NCBI RefSeq assembly: GCF_001514285.1
Contig: NZ_KQ949029.1
Location: forward strand, 86,942 to 150,941
Direction of reading: 5' to 3'
DNA: 64,000 bases
Source of the DNA: Streptomyces sp. DSM 15324
GTDB taxonomy: Bacteria; Actinomycetota; Actinomycetes; Streptomycetales; Streptomycetaceae
Shown here: piece by piece, positions 18,568 through 26,605 of the stretch
How positions within the stretch are numbered: the first letter of the stretch is position 1
How the letters are laid out: the number at the start of each line of letters is the position of its first letter
Made by a program: the position numbers and the translations under genes
The notes under the pieces: model-generated
What the model saw: only the letters and a program-made list of their open reading frames with translations
Told to the model about the DNA's origin: nothing
Database searches by the model: none

Positions 18568-18585
18568 TGGTTTTAAGCCAAACGA
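18568..18585 (-). promoter_or_regulatory. Operator copy 1 upstream of the permease
   Basis: Read on the minus strand this is TCGTTTGGCTTAAAACCA, matching the regulon palindrome TCGTTyGGnwTCAAACGA at 14 of its 16 defined positions. It lies about 30 bp before the permease start, where it would cover the early transcribed region. A second small palindrome, GCCTCA-TAG-TGAGGC (18589-18603), adjoins it. A weak relative of the -10 motif (TCATGTGGATAG) is at 18608-18619 on the minus strand. Confidence 0.6.
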
Positions 18586-18687
18586 GTTGCCTCATAGTGA
18601 GGCGGAACTATCCACATGACAAGGGGCTGGGCGATGTTCTCACGCTTCGGCGGCGCGACGGGTTGTCGGTGACCTGCCGATGCCCGC

Positions 18688-18756
18688 CTACTCGTGGACG
18701 GTGATGGCCTGCAGCGGGCAGACGTCCGCGGCTTCCCGCACGGCCGGCGCGCGGTC
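18688..18756 (-). pseudogene. 3' remnant of a [3Fe-4S] ferredoxin gene
   Basis: Directly after the P450 stop, overlapping it by a base or two and in another frame, the minus strand reads DRAPAVREAADVCPLQAITVHE and a TAG. This is the C-terminal end of a P450-type ferredoxin with the last cluster cysteine (CP motif), closely similar to the end of the intact ferredoxin at 26184 (EEAADVCPLQAI). The front, with CxxHxxC, is gone. A deletion therefore removed most of a ferredoxin gene that once followed the P450. Confidence 0.75.
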
Positions 18757-19936
18757 AGCGCAGCCGGATCGGCAGGTGGGCGATGCTGCGCAGGAACTCG
18801 GTGTGGGTGAAGGCGGGCTCACCGGCGAGTTCGATCGCGCTGAAGCGGTTGACCAGCGCGGTGAAGACGACGTCGGCCTGTGCGCGGGCGAGCACCTGTC
18901 CCGCGCAGCCGTGCTGGCCGGCGCCGAAGGCCAGGTGCCGGCTCGCGGCGTCCGGCCGACCGGGGTCGAATCGCTCCGGGTCGGGGAAGGCTTCCGGGTC
19001 GCGGTTGGCGGAGCCGATGAGCAGGACGAGGACCTCGCCGGCGGGCACGATCGTGTCACCGATGACCGTTTCCTGGGTGGTGAGGCGCGAGACCATCTGC
19101 TCGGGGGTCTCGATGCGCAGCACCTCGTTGATGAAGCCGGGCCGGATGTCCGGCCGGTCGCGGTAGATCCCGATGTACTCGGGGTGTTCGGCCATGTGCC
19201 GGATGCCCTGCACGATGAGGTGCTTGATGTCCAGGTGACCGACGGCGAAGAAGAGCAGGACCGAGAAGACGACCTCGTTCTCGGTCATGTTCCCCGCGTC
19301 CTGCTCGGCGAGGAAGTGGTCGATCAGTCCGCTGCCAGGGTGGGCGCGCTTGTGGGCGATGAGGGCGCGGTTGTGCCGCTCGTACCACTCGAAGGCCTCA
19401 CCGGTGACCCGCCAGTCGTCTTCGTCGGACCCGGGCCCGAGGCTGACGCCGATGTCGTAGGTGGCCTTCTGGATCTCCAGCATCTTCGTGGGCTCGACAC
19501 CGAAGATGTGACAGATGGTTTCGAAGGTGGAGCGCAGGGCGAGGTCGTCCACCGCGTCGAGCGTGCCGCCCGCCTCGACCGCCTTGTCGAGTACGGCGTC
19601 CACGGAGGCCTGCATCACCTTGGACCACTCCTCGACCGCCTTGGGCGTGAACCAGCGGTTGGTGATGCGGCGCAGCCGGGTGTGGTCGGGGGCGTCCTGG
19701 CCGAGCACCGTGTCGTGCAGCGGATCGGCCACGCCGAAATCGAGCTTGCGGACGCTGAGGGTGGGATTGCGGATCAGCTTCGCGACGTCCTCGTAGCGGG
19801 ACACCACGTACACGCCGGCCGGATGCCGGTAGACGGGCGCCTCCGCGCGGAGCCGGGCGTAGTACGGGGCGGGGTCCGCCCGGTAGCCGGGGTCGCGGAA
19901 CGGAAGCAGCTCGGGTGCGGGAGCCTCGATGGTCAT
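18755..19936 (-). CDS. Cytochrome P450, GcoA/CYP255-like, probable aromatic O-demethylase
   Basis: A 393-residue soluble P450. The haem loop is F337GAGQHGCAG with ligand Cys344. The ExxR is E271VLR274. The I-helix reads AVGHLDIKH (231-239), so the usual acid-Thr pair is Asp-Ile and the conserved threonine is absent. This unusual I-helix and the C-terminal pattern (IGSANRDPEAFPDPERFD, HTEFLRSIAHLPI) resemble what I recall of GcoA, the guaiacol O-demethylase. The assignment is by memory, not alignment. The ATG at 19936 has AGGAGAT. It has its own promoter and sits downstream of tetR behind a terminator. Electrons would come from the ferredoxin/reductase pair at 24958-26372. Confidence 0.85.
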   Translation of the reverse strand: MTIEAPAPELLPFRDPGYRADPAPYYARLRAEAPVYRHPAGVYVVSRYEDVAKLIRNPTLSVRKLDFGVADPLHDTVLGQDAPDHTRLRRITNRWFTPKAVEEWSKVMQASVDAVLDKAVEAGGTLDAVDDLALRSTFETICHIFGVEPTKMLEIQKATYDIGVSLGPGSDEDDWRVTGEAFEWYERHNRALIAHKRAHPGSGLIDHFLAEQDAGNMTENEVVFSVLLFFAVGHLDIKHLIVQGIRHMAEHPEYIGIYRDRPDIRPGFINEVLRIETPEQMVSRLTTQETVIGDTIVPAGEVLVLLIGSANRDPEAFPDPERFDPGRPDAASRHLAFGAGQHGCAGQVLARAQADVVFTALVNRFSAIELAGEPAFTHTEFLRSIAHLPIRLR

Positions 19937-19990
19937 GGGGATCTCCTAGGGATGCATGGCGGCCGCGGGCGGTCCCTGCCATGCAGGCGA

Positions 19991-20018
19991 GAATTATCCA
20001 TCTGGAAAGCTGCGTCAA
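19991..20018 (-). promoter_or_regulatory. Promoter of the GcoA-like P450
   Basis: On the minus strand, TTGACG (20018-20013), a 16-bp spacer and TAATTC (19996-19991). The spacer and -10 contain CCAGATGGATAA (19994-20005), identical over 12 bp to the sequence at the glutamine-synthetase-like promoter and similar at the gcvT-like promoter. Confidence 0.6.
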
Positions 20019-20047
20019 TGCTTCCGGTGGCCGTAACCGACTCTTTA

Positions 20048-20065
20048 CTCGTACGGAATCAAACG
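20048..20065. promoter_or_regulatory. Operator copy 2 upstream of the P450 promoter
   Basis: TCGTACGGAATCAAACGG, a copy of the regulon palindrome TCGTTyGGnwTCAAACGA, lies about 30 bp upstream of the P450 -35 element. This position would suit activation or DNA looping better than simple occlusion. Confidence 0.55.
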
Positions 20066-20086
20066 GGATCGTGGCGCCGGACAGCG

Positions 20087-20117
20087 AAAGGCTCCGGACG
20101 CGGAACGTCCGGAGCCT
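20087..20117 (-). terminator. Terminator between tetR and the P450 promoter
   Basis: AAGGCTCCGGAC and GTCCGGAGCCTT form a perfect 12-bp stem around a 7-nt loop, 26 bp beyond the tetR stop. It separates the long ferredoxin-to-tetR operon from the P450 unit. Confidence 0.85.
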
Positions 20118-20142
20118 TGGAACAAGCAGGTCACAGGGGTGG

Positions 20143-20778
20143 TCAGCCGTCCTCGGCGCTACGGTCGCCGACCGTGTCACCGTCTGCGTCGAGGAGCCTC
20201 AGCAAGGAGCGCAGCTCGTCCAGTGCGGCATCCGTGGCCTCGGGCTCACCGAGGACGAGCTGGTGCAGTACGAGGCCGTCGAGCGCGGCGAAGACCAGCC
20301 GGGTCAGTGCCGTGTCCGCGCCGGCGGGCAGCATGCGGGTCAGTTCGCGCCGGGTGGCGTCGAAGTACTCGTCGTACAACGCGCGGATCTGGGGCAGCAG
20401 CTCCGGGCGGCGGCGCGATTCCAGCAGCAGCTCGTACTGGAACGCCTGGATGTCCGGGTCCGCCGTGACCATCTGCGACAGCCCCGCGGAGAAGTCCGCG
20501 ACCCTGCCGGTGCCCGGTTCGAGCGCACTGGTGCTCAGCGAGGTGCGGATGGTGTGGGCGAGGGTCTCCTCGATCAGCGCGTCGCGCGACCCGAAGTGGT
20601 GTACCACGAGACCGTGGGTGACCCCGGCCTCCTCCGCGACGGCCCGGTAGGTGAGCCTGCGCAGGCCGCCCCGCGCCACCACACGGACGGCGGCGTGCAG
20701 CAGCGCTTCCCGGCCCTCGCCGTAGTGCAGGCGCTTGCGGGCGGGCCGGCTCCGGGGGGCGTCGGCGGACTCGGTCAT
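20143..20778 (-). CDS. TetR-family transcriptional regulator
   Basis: The product has 211 residues from ATG 20778. The N-terminal helix-turn-helix is textbook (REALLHAAVRVVARGGLRRLTYRAVAEEAGVTHGLVVHHFGSRDALI), followed by an all-helical ligand domain. The ATG lacks a ribosome site, but TAGGGT ends 7 nt upstream, so it may also be made from a leaderless message besides read-through from the upstream catabolic genes. As the only regulator gene inside this block, it is the best candidate to bind the four-copy palindrome; the ligand would be a pathway intermediate. A longer start at 20850 has no supporting signal. Confidence 0.85.
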   Translation of the reverse strand: MTESADAPRSRPARKRLHYGEGREALLHAAVRVVARGGLRRLTYRAVAEEAGVTHGLVVHHFGSRDALIEETLAHTIRTSLSTSALEPGTGRVADFSAGLSQMVTADPDIQAFQYELLLESRRRPELLPQIRALYDEYFDATRRELTRMLPAGADTALTRLVFAALDGLVLHQLVLGEPEATDAALDELRSLLRLLDADGDTVGDRSAEDG

Positions 20779-20859
20779 GCGGGCGACCCTACCCGGGCGG
20801 GCGGCCGCACCGGACGCCTCGGTCGGCAGGCCCGGTGCGGCGCCGTTCACGGGCGTCGG

Positions 20860-21705
20860 TCAGCGCCTGGGCGGGCGGATGCCGCGGAACTCCCAGTCAC
20901 CGCCGAGCGCGGTGGACAGGACCTCCTCCGACTCGGTGGGCTGTGCGCCGACGTCGGTACGGACCGGGGTCGGGCCGGTCACGATGTGGTTCGTCAGTCG
21001 GCCGAGCCCCTCCACCTCCACCTCCACCACGTCCCCCGGCTGGACCGGCCGGGAGTTGGCGGGGGTGCCGGACAGCAGGACGTCGCCCGGGTAGAGGGTG
21101 ATGGTGCGCGCGATGTCGGCGACGAGATAGTGCATGTCCCACTTCATCTCGTCCGTGGAACCGTCCTGCACCACCTGCCCGTTGACGTAGGTCCGCAGCC
21201 GCTTGCCGTGGAAGTCCCAGTCGGTGACCAGGCCCGGGCCGAGCGGGCACAGCGTGTCCGCCCCCTTCACGCGCAGCATGGAACCGGCGTCGGTGTCGCG
21301 GAAGTCGTGCAGGCCGTAGTCGTTGGCGATCGTGTAGCCGGCGATGTACTCGCCCGCCTCGGCCGGGGAGACGTTCCGGGCGGTCTTCCCGATGACGATG
21401 GCGACCTCGCCCTCGTAGTTGAGCCACTTGCAGCCCTCGGGGCGCACGATCGCGCCGTGGTGGGAGTTGAGGGCGGAGGTCGGCTTGTGGAAGTACGTGG
21501 GCGTGTCGGGCAGGTCGATCCGGAACTCGTCGACACGGCTGCGGTGGTTGAGGTGGACGGCGATCACCTTGGAGGGGACGACCGGCGGCAGGTGCCGGGC
21601 GTCCTCGGTCTTGACGCGGCGGCCGTCCCCGGCGACGAGTTCGTCCCCGTCGACGGTGACCTGGACGACCGCGCCGTCGAGGAGGATGCGGCGGTACTCG
21701 GGCAT
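20860..21705 (-). CDS. FAH-family hydrolase/decarboxylase-isomerase of meta-cleavage (HpcE/HpaG-like)
   Basis: A 281-residue protein of the fumarylacetoacetate hydrolase family. VIAVHLNHRSRVDEF, PTYFHKPTSALNSHHG, NYEGEVAIVIGKTARN, AGYTIANDYGLHDFRDTD and LLSGTPANSRPVQPGD mark the core. The two Glu/Asp of EGE and the later Asp bind the divalent metal. In the homoprotocatechuate route this family decarboxylates 5-oxopent-3-ene-1,2,5-tricarboxylate and isomerises the product. It follows the extradiol dioxygenase by 10 bp in the same operon, which fits that role. A plain hydrolase role on another ring-cleavage product is possible. Confidence 0.8.
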   Translation of the reverse strand: MPEYRRILLDGAVVQVTVDGDELVAGDGRRVKTEDARHLPPVVPSKVIAVHLNHRSRVDEFRIDLPDTPTYFHKPTSALNSHHGAIVRPEGCKWLNYEGEVAIVIGKTARNVSPAEAGEYIAGYTIANDYGLHDFRDTDAGSMLRVKGADTLCPLGPGLVTDWDFHGKRLRTYVNGQVVQDGSTDEMKWDMHYLVADIARTITLYPGDVLLSGTPANSRPVQPGDVVEVEVEGLGRLTNHIVTGPTPVRTDVGAQPTESEEVLSTALGGDWEFRGIRPPRR

Positions 21706-21715
21706 GGCAGAACTC

Positions 21716-22645
21716 CTAGATGCGGCTGTGCGGGGTGCGTGGGGACTGCGGGAGACCGGCGCCGGTCCAGCCGTCGGCGGGCCGGTCGAACCAGAGGTGG
21801 ACCTGGCCCGTGCCGATCGAGTTCTCGTACTCGCCGTACTGGCGGGCCCGGGCGACACAGGCCTGCTCACCGAGGGCGCCGGCCATCATCAGGTAGTGGA
21901 AGAACTTCGCCTCCGGCCTGTACTTCCAGAACTCGTCCATGGTGTCGAGGACCTTGTCGTGCCGGCCCTCCTTGAACCAGCCGATGCGCTCGTGGTCAGC
22001 CGCGCGTGCCTGCGGGGTGAAGATGTGCGCCGGGTCGCTGGATTCGTGGTCGCGCAGCTCACGCAGCGGCCAGAAGGTGTGCGACAGGGCCCCGGAGGCG
22101 ATCAGCAGCACGCGCCGCCCCGGAGTGGCGGCGATCCCGTCGGCCAGGGCGCGGCCCAGGCGCAGATGGTCCTCCATGTCCCCGGTCTGGCAGACCCCGA
22201 TGGTCACCCACCGTTTGTCCGGCAGCCCCTCGCCGAGGAACTTCCAGAGGTTGATGGTGGCGTAGTAGATCGGCAGGTAGTCGTCCTCGATCGCGGTGAT
22301 CCAGGTGCCGTGCTTGTCGGCGAACCTCTCGATGTTCCGGGCGAGTTCGGGGTCGCCCGGGAAGTCGTACGGCATCCGGCACATGCCGCGCGGCAGTTCC
22401 TCGGAGGTGAACAGGCCGGCCCTGCGCGCTTGCGCGGTGACGACGAACTCGACCGTCGTGGCCCAGTGGGAGTCCAGCACGACGACGGTGTCGTAGTCGT
22501 CGCGTTCGAAGACGTCCCTGCGCAGCTGCCGCAGGCCGGTGACGAGGGTGATCTCCCTGCCCTCGTTGAGCTCCAGCCGGTCGGCCTCGGGCAGCACGAT
22601 GGTGGGGACATGGGCGAGGAGCCCCGCCCCGACGATCTCACCCAT
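21716..22645 (-). CDS. Class III (LigB-type) extradiol dioxygenase, homoprotocatechuate 2,3-dioxygenase-like
   Basis: A 309-residue protein aligned by eye with HpcB/HpaD. It has LLAHVPTIVLPE at the N-terminus (metal His), VVVLDSHWATTVEF (His plus Trp), LFTSEELPRGMCRMPYDFPGDPELA, LLIASGALSHTF (catalytic His) and NSIGTGQVHLWF. These enzymes use Fe(II) to open a catechol ring next to the hydroxyls. It overlaps the semialdehyde dehydrogenase by 8 bp and is followed by the FAH-family gene, the classic order of a meta-cleavage pathway. The substrate is probably a 3,4-dihydroxyphenyl-acetate or similar side-chain catechol. Confidence 0.85.
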   Translation of the reverse strand: MGEIVGAGLLAHVPTIVLPEADRLELNEGREITLVTGLRQLRRDVFERDDYDTVVVLDSHWATTVEFVVTAQARRAGLFTSEELPRGMCRMPYDFPGDPELARNIERFADKHGTWITAIEDDYLPIYYATINLWKFLGEGLPDKRWVTIGVCQTGDMEDHLRLGRALADGIAATPGRRVLLIASGALSHTFWPLRELRDHESSDPAHIFTPQARAADHERIGWFKEGRHDKVLDTMDEFWKYRPEAKFFHYLMMAGALGEQACVARARQYGEYENSIGTGQVHLWFDRPADGWTGAGLPQSPRTPHSRI

Positions 22646-24104
22646 GGTCGCGGCTCCATCCGGTCGGTGCGGTGACGGTGTTCTTCAGGTCGCAGTAGAA
22701 GTCGAAGCTCCAGGTCCCGCCCTCCCGGCCGACGCCGGAGTGCCGGGAGCCGCCGAAGGGCGCCCGCAGGTCGCGTACGAAGAAGCAGTTGACCCATACC
22801 GTGCCCGCGACGAGCCGGGTGGTGACGCGGTCGGCGCGCTCGCGCGAGCCGGTGGCCACCGTGGCGGCCAGCCCGAAGCGGGTGTCGTTGGCCAGCCGGA
22901 CCGCCTCGTCCTCGTCGGCGAAGGTCTGCAGGGTCAGGACCGGTCCGAAGACCTCCTCCTGGACGATCTCGCTGTCCTGGGCGACAGCGGTGAGCAGGGT
23001 CGGCGCGTAGTACTGGCCGTCCTTCCCGTGCCCGCCGATGACCGCGCGGGCCCCGGCCGCCAGAGCCCGCTGCACGAAGCCGTCGATCTTCTCCAACTGC
23101 CGGGGGTGGATGTTGGGGCCGATGTCGGTGGCTTCGTCGCGCGGGTCGCCCTGGCTGAGCTGCCCGGCCTTCTCGACGAAGCGGCGGGTGAACTCCTCGG
23201 CGATCGACTCCTCGACCAGGATCCGGGTGGCGGCCAGGCACACCTGCCCGGCGTTGTCGTACTGCTCCACGGCGAGGTCCACGGCGAGGTCCAGATCGGC
23301 GTCGGCGAACACCAGCAGGGGTGATTTGCCGCCGAGTTCGAGACTGAGCGGGGTGAGGTTGGCGGCGGCCGAGGCGGTGATCCGCTTGGCCGTCGGGACC
23401 GAGCCGGTGAAGCTGATCCGGCGCACGTCGGGGTGCGAGGTGAGGGCGTCGCCGATCTCCGAGCCGTAGCCCTGGACGACGTTGAGCACCCCGGCGGGCA
23501 GCCCGGCTTCGGCGGCGATGTCGGCGAGCAGCGAGGCGGTCAGCGGGGTCCACTCGGCGGGCTTGAGGACGACCGTGTTGCCCGCCGCGAGAGCCGGGGC
23601 GACCTTCCAGGTGGCCAGCATCAGCGGCGCGTTCCACGGCGTGATCAGCACCGAGGGGCCGGCCGGGTCCCAGCTGACGTGGTTGGTGTGCCCGCGCGTC
23701 TCGAAGTCCTCGTGCTCCAGCGTCAGCAGCCAGTCCGCGAAGAAGCGGAAGTTGTGGGCGACGCGGGGCATGACGCCCCGGCGGTGGGAGCGGAGCAGGG
23801 CGCCGTTGTCGCAGGTCTCGACGATGGCGAGCTCTTCCAGGCGCTTGTCCACGCCGTCGGCGACGGCATGCAGGATACGGGCGCGTTCGGCGCGGGGGGT
23901 GGCGGCCCAGGCGGGGAAGGCGGCCTTCGCCGCGGCCACCGCGGCCGCTGCCTCGGTCGCGGTGCCCCGGGAGATCTCACCGAGGACGCTTCCGTCGATC
24001 GGCGAGAGATCGGTGAAGGTGTCGGTGGAGGCGACGCGCTCGCCGCCGATCCAGTGCCGGGTGTCGACGGCGACCCCGGCCACCGTGAGGGTGTGCTCGG
24101 TCAT
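22638..24104 (-). CDS. Aldehyde dehydrogenase, hydroxymuconic-semialdehyde type (HpcC/HpaE-like)
   Basis: The product has 488 residues from ATG 24104, with GGAG upstream. NAD binding (ITPWNAPLMLATWKVAPALAAGNT, KPAEWTPL), the oxyanion Glu in LSLELGGKSPL and the catalytic Cys in DNAGQVCLAATR are all present, as are EEVFGPVL and PFGGSRHSGVG at the end. In the meta pathway this enzyme oxidises the ring-cleavage semialdehyde to the dicarboxylic acid. Position between the ADC-like gene and the dioxygenase supports that. It is a separate gene from the decayed PuuC-like dehydrogenase at 16.2-17.0 kb. Confidence 0.85.
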   Translation of the reverse strand: MTEHTLTVAGVAVDTRHWIGGERVASTDTFTDLSPIDGSVLGEISRGTATEAAAAVAAAKAAFPAWAATPRAERARILHAVADGVDKRLEELAIVETCDNGALLRSHRRGVMPRVAHNFRFFADWLLTLEHEDFETRGHTNHVSWDPAGPSVLITPWNAPLMLATWKVAPALAAGNTVVLKPAEWTPLTASLLADIAAEAGLPAGVLNVVQGYGSEIGDALTSHPDVRRISFTGSVPTAKRITASAAANLTPLSLELGGKSPLLVFADADLDLAVDLAVEQYDNAGQVCLAATRILVEESIAEEFTRRFVEKAGQLSQGDPRDEATDIGPNIHPRQLEKIDGFVQRALAAGARAVIGGHGKDGQYYAPTLLTAVAQDSEIVQEEVFGPVLTLQTFADEDEAVRLANDTRFGLAATVATGSRERADRVTTRLVAGTVWVNCFFVRDLRAPFGGSRHSGVGREGGTWSFDFYCDLKNTVTAPTGWSRDHG

Positions 24105-24139
24105 GTCCGGTCTCCAAAAGTCCTGTGGTGGGTGCGGGG

Positions 24140-24946
24140 TCACTCGGCGCCGGACGTGCCGGACTCCAGCAGCCGGCCGCCGTCCCAGACGACGCCGACC
24201 TGCCGGTAGTAGGCGGCGATCGGCTCGCCGATCTCCAGCCGGGCCAGCTCCTCCGTCGGTGCCTCGAACAGCTCCAGCTCCGCGTCGCCGCGCCACGCCT
24301 GCCCGCCCTCGAAGGAGGCGGCACCGGACTCGATCAGCTCGTCCAGCGCCAGCCCCTTGCCCTTCTCGATGGAGGGCAGCCAGCGGTGGTGGGCCATGGG
24401 GTGGCCGTTGACGAAGCCGTTGGTCTCGGACGGCTCCCGCAGGGTGACCACGGCCTGGGCCAGACGCCGGTCGGCGGCGGCGAGGGTCGCCCCGAAGCGG
24501 GCGCCGGCCTCGATGCGCGGGGCGGGCCCGTACGGATGCGGACGGGTCTGGTGGATCGAGCCGAGCTTCTTCGGGTAACCCTGGTGCAGTCCGCGCGCGA
24601 TCGCGAAGTCCTTGTCGACCCAGATGTACACGCAGCGGGTGTAGGTCTGGCCCCGGTACGTGCAGCGCACGACCGCGAACGCCTCCTTGTACTGGGCGAG
24701 CACCGGGTCCAGCAGCTCCTGACCGGAAGCCGAGCAGGACTGCCAGTCGGCCCAGATCAAAGCGACCGCGCCCGGGTCCTCGTCGGCCAGGTCCAGCGGC
24801 TCGGGCAGCAGTTCACGCACCCGCGCGGGATCCGTGCGGTACTCGACAGTGAGCAGGTCGCCGGAGTAGCGCCACGGCGGGGACGGGATCAGCGAGGAGG
24901 CGCCGCTCGCCGTCTTGGGGTGGAAGTAACCACGGAGAGGGGACAT
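24140..24946 (-). CDS. Acetoacetate decarboxylase-family protein
   Basis: A 268-residue protein of the ADC fold (SLIPSPPWRYSGDLLTVEYRTDP, LLPEPLDL, YKEAFAVVRCTYRG, CVYIWVDKDFAIARG, GYPKKLGSIHQTR). The pair of lysines in GYPKKLG corresponds to the Schiff-base region of acetoacetate decarboxylase. Members of unknown function occur in aromatic and secondary metabolism, where they act as decarboxylases, hydratases or aldolases. Here it lies between the ferredoxin reductase and the semialdehyde dehydrogenase, 11 bp after the former, so it probably handles a 2-oxo acid from ring cleavage or a side-chain keto acid. Confidence 0.75.
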   Translation of the reverse strand: MSPLRGYFHPKTASGASSLIPSPPWRYSGDLLTVEYRTDPARVRELLPEPLDLADEDPGAVALIWADWQSCSASGQELLDPVLAQYKEAFAVVRCTYRGQTYTRCVYIWVDKDFAIARGLHQGYPKKLGSIHQTRPHPYGPAPRIEAGARFGATLAAADRRLAQAVVTLREPSETNGFVNGHPMAHHRWLPSIEKGKGLALDELIESGAASFEGGQAWRGDAELELFEAPTEELARLEIGEPIAAYYRQVGVVWDGGRLLESGTSGAE

Positions 24947-24957
24947 GAAGGGGTTCC

Positions 24958-26187
24958 TTACGCGGTGAGGGCGGGCTGCTTGAGCAACTGGGCGCGATAG
25001 CGGGCGGCGCCCGTCGCGGCGGCCTGGCCGCCGAGCGCGACGACGCCGACGAGCCGGTCCGCGGCGTGGTATCCGACCAGGACGTCACCGTCGGGGTCGC
25101 CGTCCAGGATCCGTACGTCGTCCTTGCCCAGGACGGGCGCGCCGAAGGACTGCAGCCGGAAGTCGTGCTGGTCGCTCCAGAACGTCGGCAGCGGGGCGAA
25201 GGGCGCCGGCTCCCCCTCCGCGCCGGTGAGATGGGCGACGAGGGCCTTCGCGGCATGCCTGGCTGTGTCGGTGGGGATCGACCAGTGCTCGACGCGCCGG
25301 GGTACGCCGTCGTAGCGGGCGTTGGGGAAGCGGGCGACGTCGCCGACCGCGACGACCTCCGGCCGCCCCCCGACCCGCAGCTGCCCGCAGGTGAGGACGC
25401 CGTCGGACAGGTCGAGGCCGTTGCCCTCCAGCCACTCGGTGTTGGCGACCGAGCCGACCGACTCCACGACCACGTCGGCGGGCAGCACACTGCCGTCGCT
25501 CAGCACGACGCCGGTGACCCGGTCCTCGCCCTCGAAACCGGATACTCCGGTGCCGAGCGTGAAGCGCACCCCGCGCTCCTCGTGCCGCTTCAGCAGCGCG
25601 CGGCCGAGCAGTTCGCCGAGCGGCCCGGCCATGGGCAGGGGGAGCGGATCGACGACGGTCACCTCGCGGACGCCCAGGCCCACGGCGGTGGCGGCGACCT
25701 CGCAGCCGATGAACCCGGCGCCGACCACGACCACGCGGGCATCAGGGCGGGTCAGCTCGTCGCGCAGGCCCTGGGCGTCGGCGAGGGTGCGGACGGTGTG
25801 GCGGCCGGTGAGCGGGCCGGGGCAGCGCAGGCGCCGGGGCCGCATTCCGGTGGCGATGACCAGTCCGTCGTACGAGAGCGCCGAGCCGTCGTCGAGTGCG
25901 ACGACACTCCGGTCGAGGTCGGCCGCGACGACCCTCGTGCCCAGCCGCCACTCCACGTCGGCGGCGGCTGCCTTCGGCGTGAAGGCCAGCGACTCGAAGG
26001 GGGCCTTGCCGGCCAGCACCTCCTTGGACAGCGGGGGCCGGTTGTAGGGCATGTGGGGCTCGTCGCCGATGACCGTGATCGTCCCGGTCCAGCCCGCCGC
26101 GCGCAGGTGTTCGGCGGCGCGCAGGCCGCCCATCGAGGCGCCGGCGACGACGACACGTCCGGTCGTGGGTGCGGTCATGGCGGTCAT
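24958..26187 (-). CDS. NAD(P)H:ferredoxin reductase for the P450s
   Basis: The product has 409 residues from ATG 26187, which overlaps the ferredoxin stop as ATGA. It is a FAD/NAD two-dinucleotide-fold reductase: VVVAGASMGGLRAAEHLRAAG (FAD), PYNRPPLSKEVL, LVIATGMRPRRL, VVVVGAGFIGCEVAATAVGLG (NAD(P)H) and VVAVGDVARFPN. This is the putidaredoxin-reductase type that feeds P450 ferredoxins. A later in-frame ATG at 26178 is possible. Together with the ferredoxin it can serve both P450s of the regulon. Confidence 0.88.
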   Translation of the reverse strand: MTAMTAPTTGRVVVAGASMGGLRAAEHLRAAGWTGTITVIGDEPHMPYNRPPLSKEVLAGKAPFESLAFTPKAAAADVEWRLGTRVVAADLDRSVVALDDGSALSYDGLVIATGMRPRRLRCPGPLTGRHTVRTLADAQGLRDELTRPDARVVVVGAGFIGCEVAATAVGLGVREVTVVDPLPLPMAGPLGELLGRALLKRHEERGVRFTLGTGVSGFEGEDRVTGVVLSDGSVLPADVVVESVGSVANTEWLEGNGLDLSDGVLTCGQLRVGGRPEVVAVGDVARFPNARYDGVPRRVEHWSIPTDTARHAAKALVAHLTGAEGEPAPFAPLPTFWSDQHDFRLQSFGAPVLGKDDVRILDGDPDGDVLVGYHAADRLVGVVALGGQAAATGAARYRAQLLKQPALTA

Positions 26188-26372
26188 CCCTCGATCCGGA
26201 TGGCCTGCAGCGGACACACGTCGGCTGCCTCTTCGACCTCGTCGCGCAGCGCGTCATCGGGGTCGGACACGTACACCAGGTGTCCGTCGTCGTCCATCGA
26301 GAAGACGTCGGGGGCGGCGAAGACGCACTGGCCGTGGTCCTGGCACTTGTTCATGTCGACGACGACCTTCAT
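26184..26372 (-). CDS. [3Fe-4S]-type P450 ferredoxin
   Basis: A 62-residue acidic ferredoxin with ribosome site AGGAGG. Cluster residues are Cys10, His13, Cys16 (KCQDHGQCV) and Cys53 (VCPLQA). The histidine in place of the second cysteine is typical of single-cluster [3Fe-4S] ferredoxins (or His-ligated [4Fe-4S]) that serve actinobacterial P450s. It is the first gene of the long minus-strand operon and is translationally coupled to its reductase. It is also the only complete ferredoxin of the region, the second being the fragment at 18688. Confidence 0.92.
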   Translation of the reverse strand: MKVVVDMNKCQDHGQCVFAAPDVFSMDDDGHLVYVSDPDDALRDEVEEAADVCPLQAIRIEG

Positions 26373-26498
26373 GGCGGTCCTCCTGAGGGGTGAGGGCGTC
26401 GGAGCAGAGAAGCCGAGAGAAAGAGAGGGGCCCGGCCCGGGTGCGGCCGGGCCCCTCGGCCAAAGGGGGCGAAATCCAGCGGATGCCGCACCCCTCAC

Positions 26499-26516
26499 TC
26501 GTTTGGCTTCAAACAA
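26499..26516. promoter_or_regulatory. Operator copy 3 at the ferredoxin operon start
   Basis: TCGTTTGGCTTCAAACAA, nearly the full palindrome TCGTTTG-GCTT-CAAACGA. It begins at the -10 element of the minus-strand promoter and covers the predicted transcription start, the classic place for a repressor. Confidence 0.7.
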
Positions 26517-26543
26517 GATAGGAAGCCGCCCGCCCCTGGTCAA
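26515..26543 (-). promoter_or_regulatory. Promoter of the ferredoxin-to-tetR operon
   Basis: On the minus strand TTGACC (26543-26538), a 17-bp spacer and TATCTT (26520-26515). It overlaps the -35 element of the divergent plus-strand promoter, so the two units share a compact control region. Confidence 0.65.
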
Positions 26544-26565
26544 TACCTGTCCAGATGGATAACTT
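26537..26565 (+). promoter_or_regulatory. Promoter of the glutamine-synthetase-like/P450 operon
   Basis: TGGTCA (26537-26542), 17-bp spacer, TAACTT (26560-26565). The -35 is poor, but the spacer carries CCAGATGGATAA (26551-26562), identical to the P450-1 promoter. The weak -35 plus the conserved block suggests dependence on an activator. Confidence 0.5.
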
Positions 26566-26605
26566 TTCCCCATCAGCCCCTTGCGGGCTCGCAACCCTCT
26601 CCATA

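Noticed and set aside
20779..20850. Longer start (20850) for the TetR regulator
   Set aside because: The extra 24 residues are low-complexity and no ribosome site is present; ATG 20778 fits TetR length and has a -10-like hexamer just upstream.
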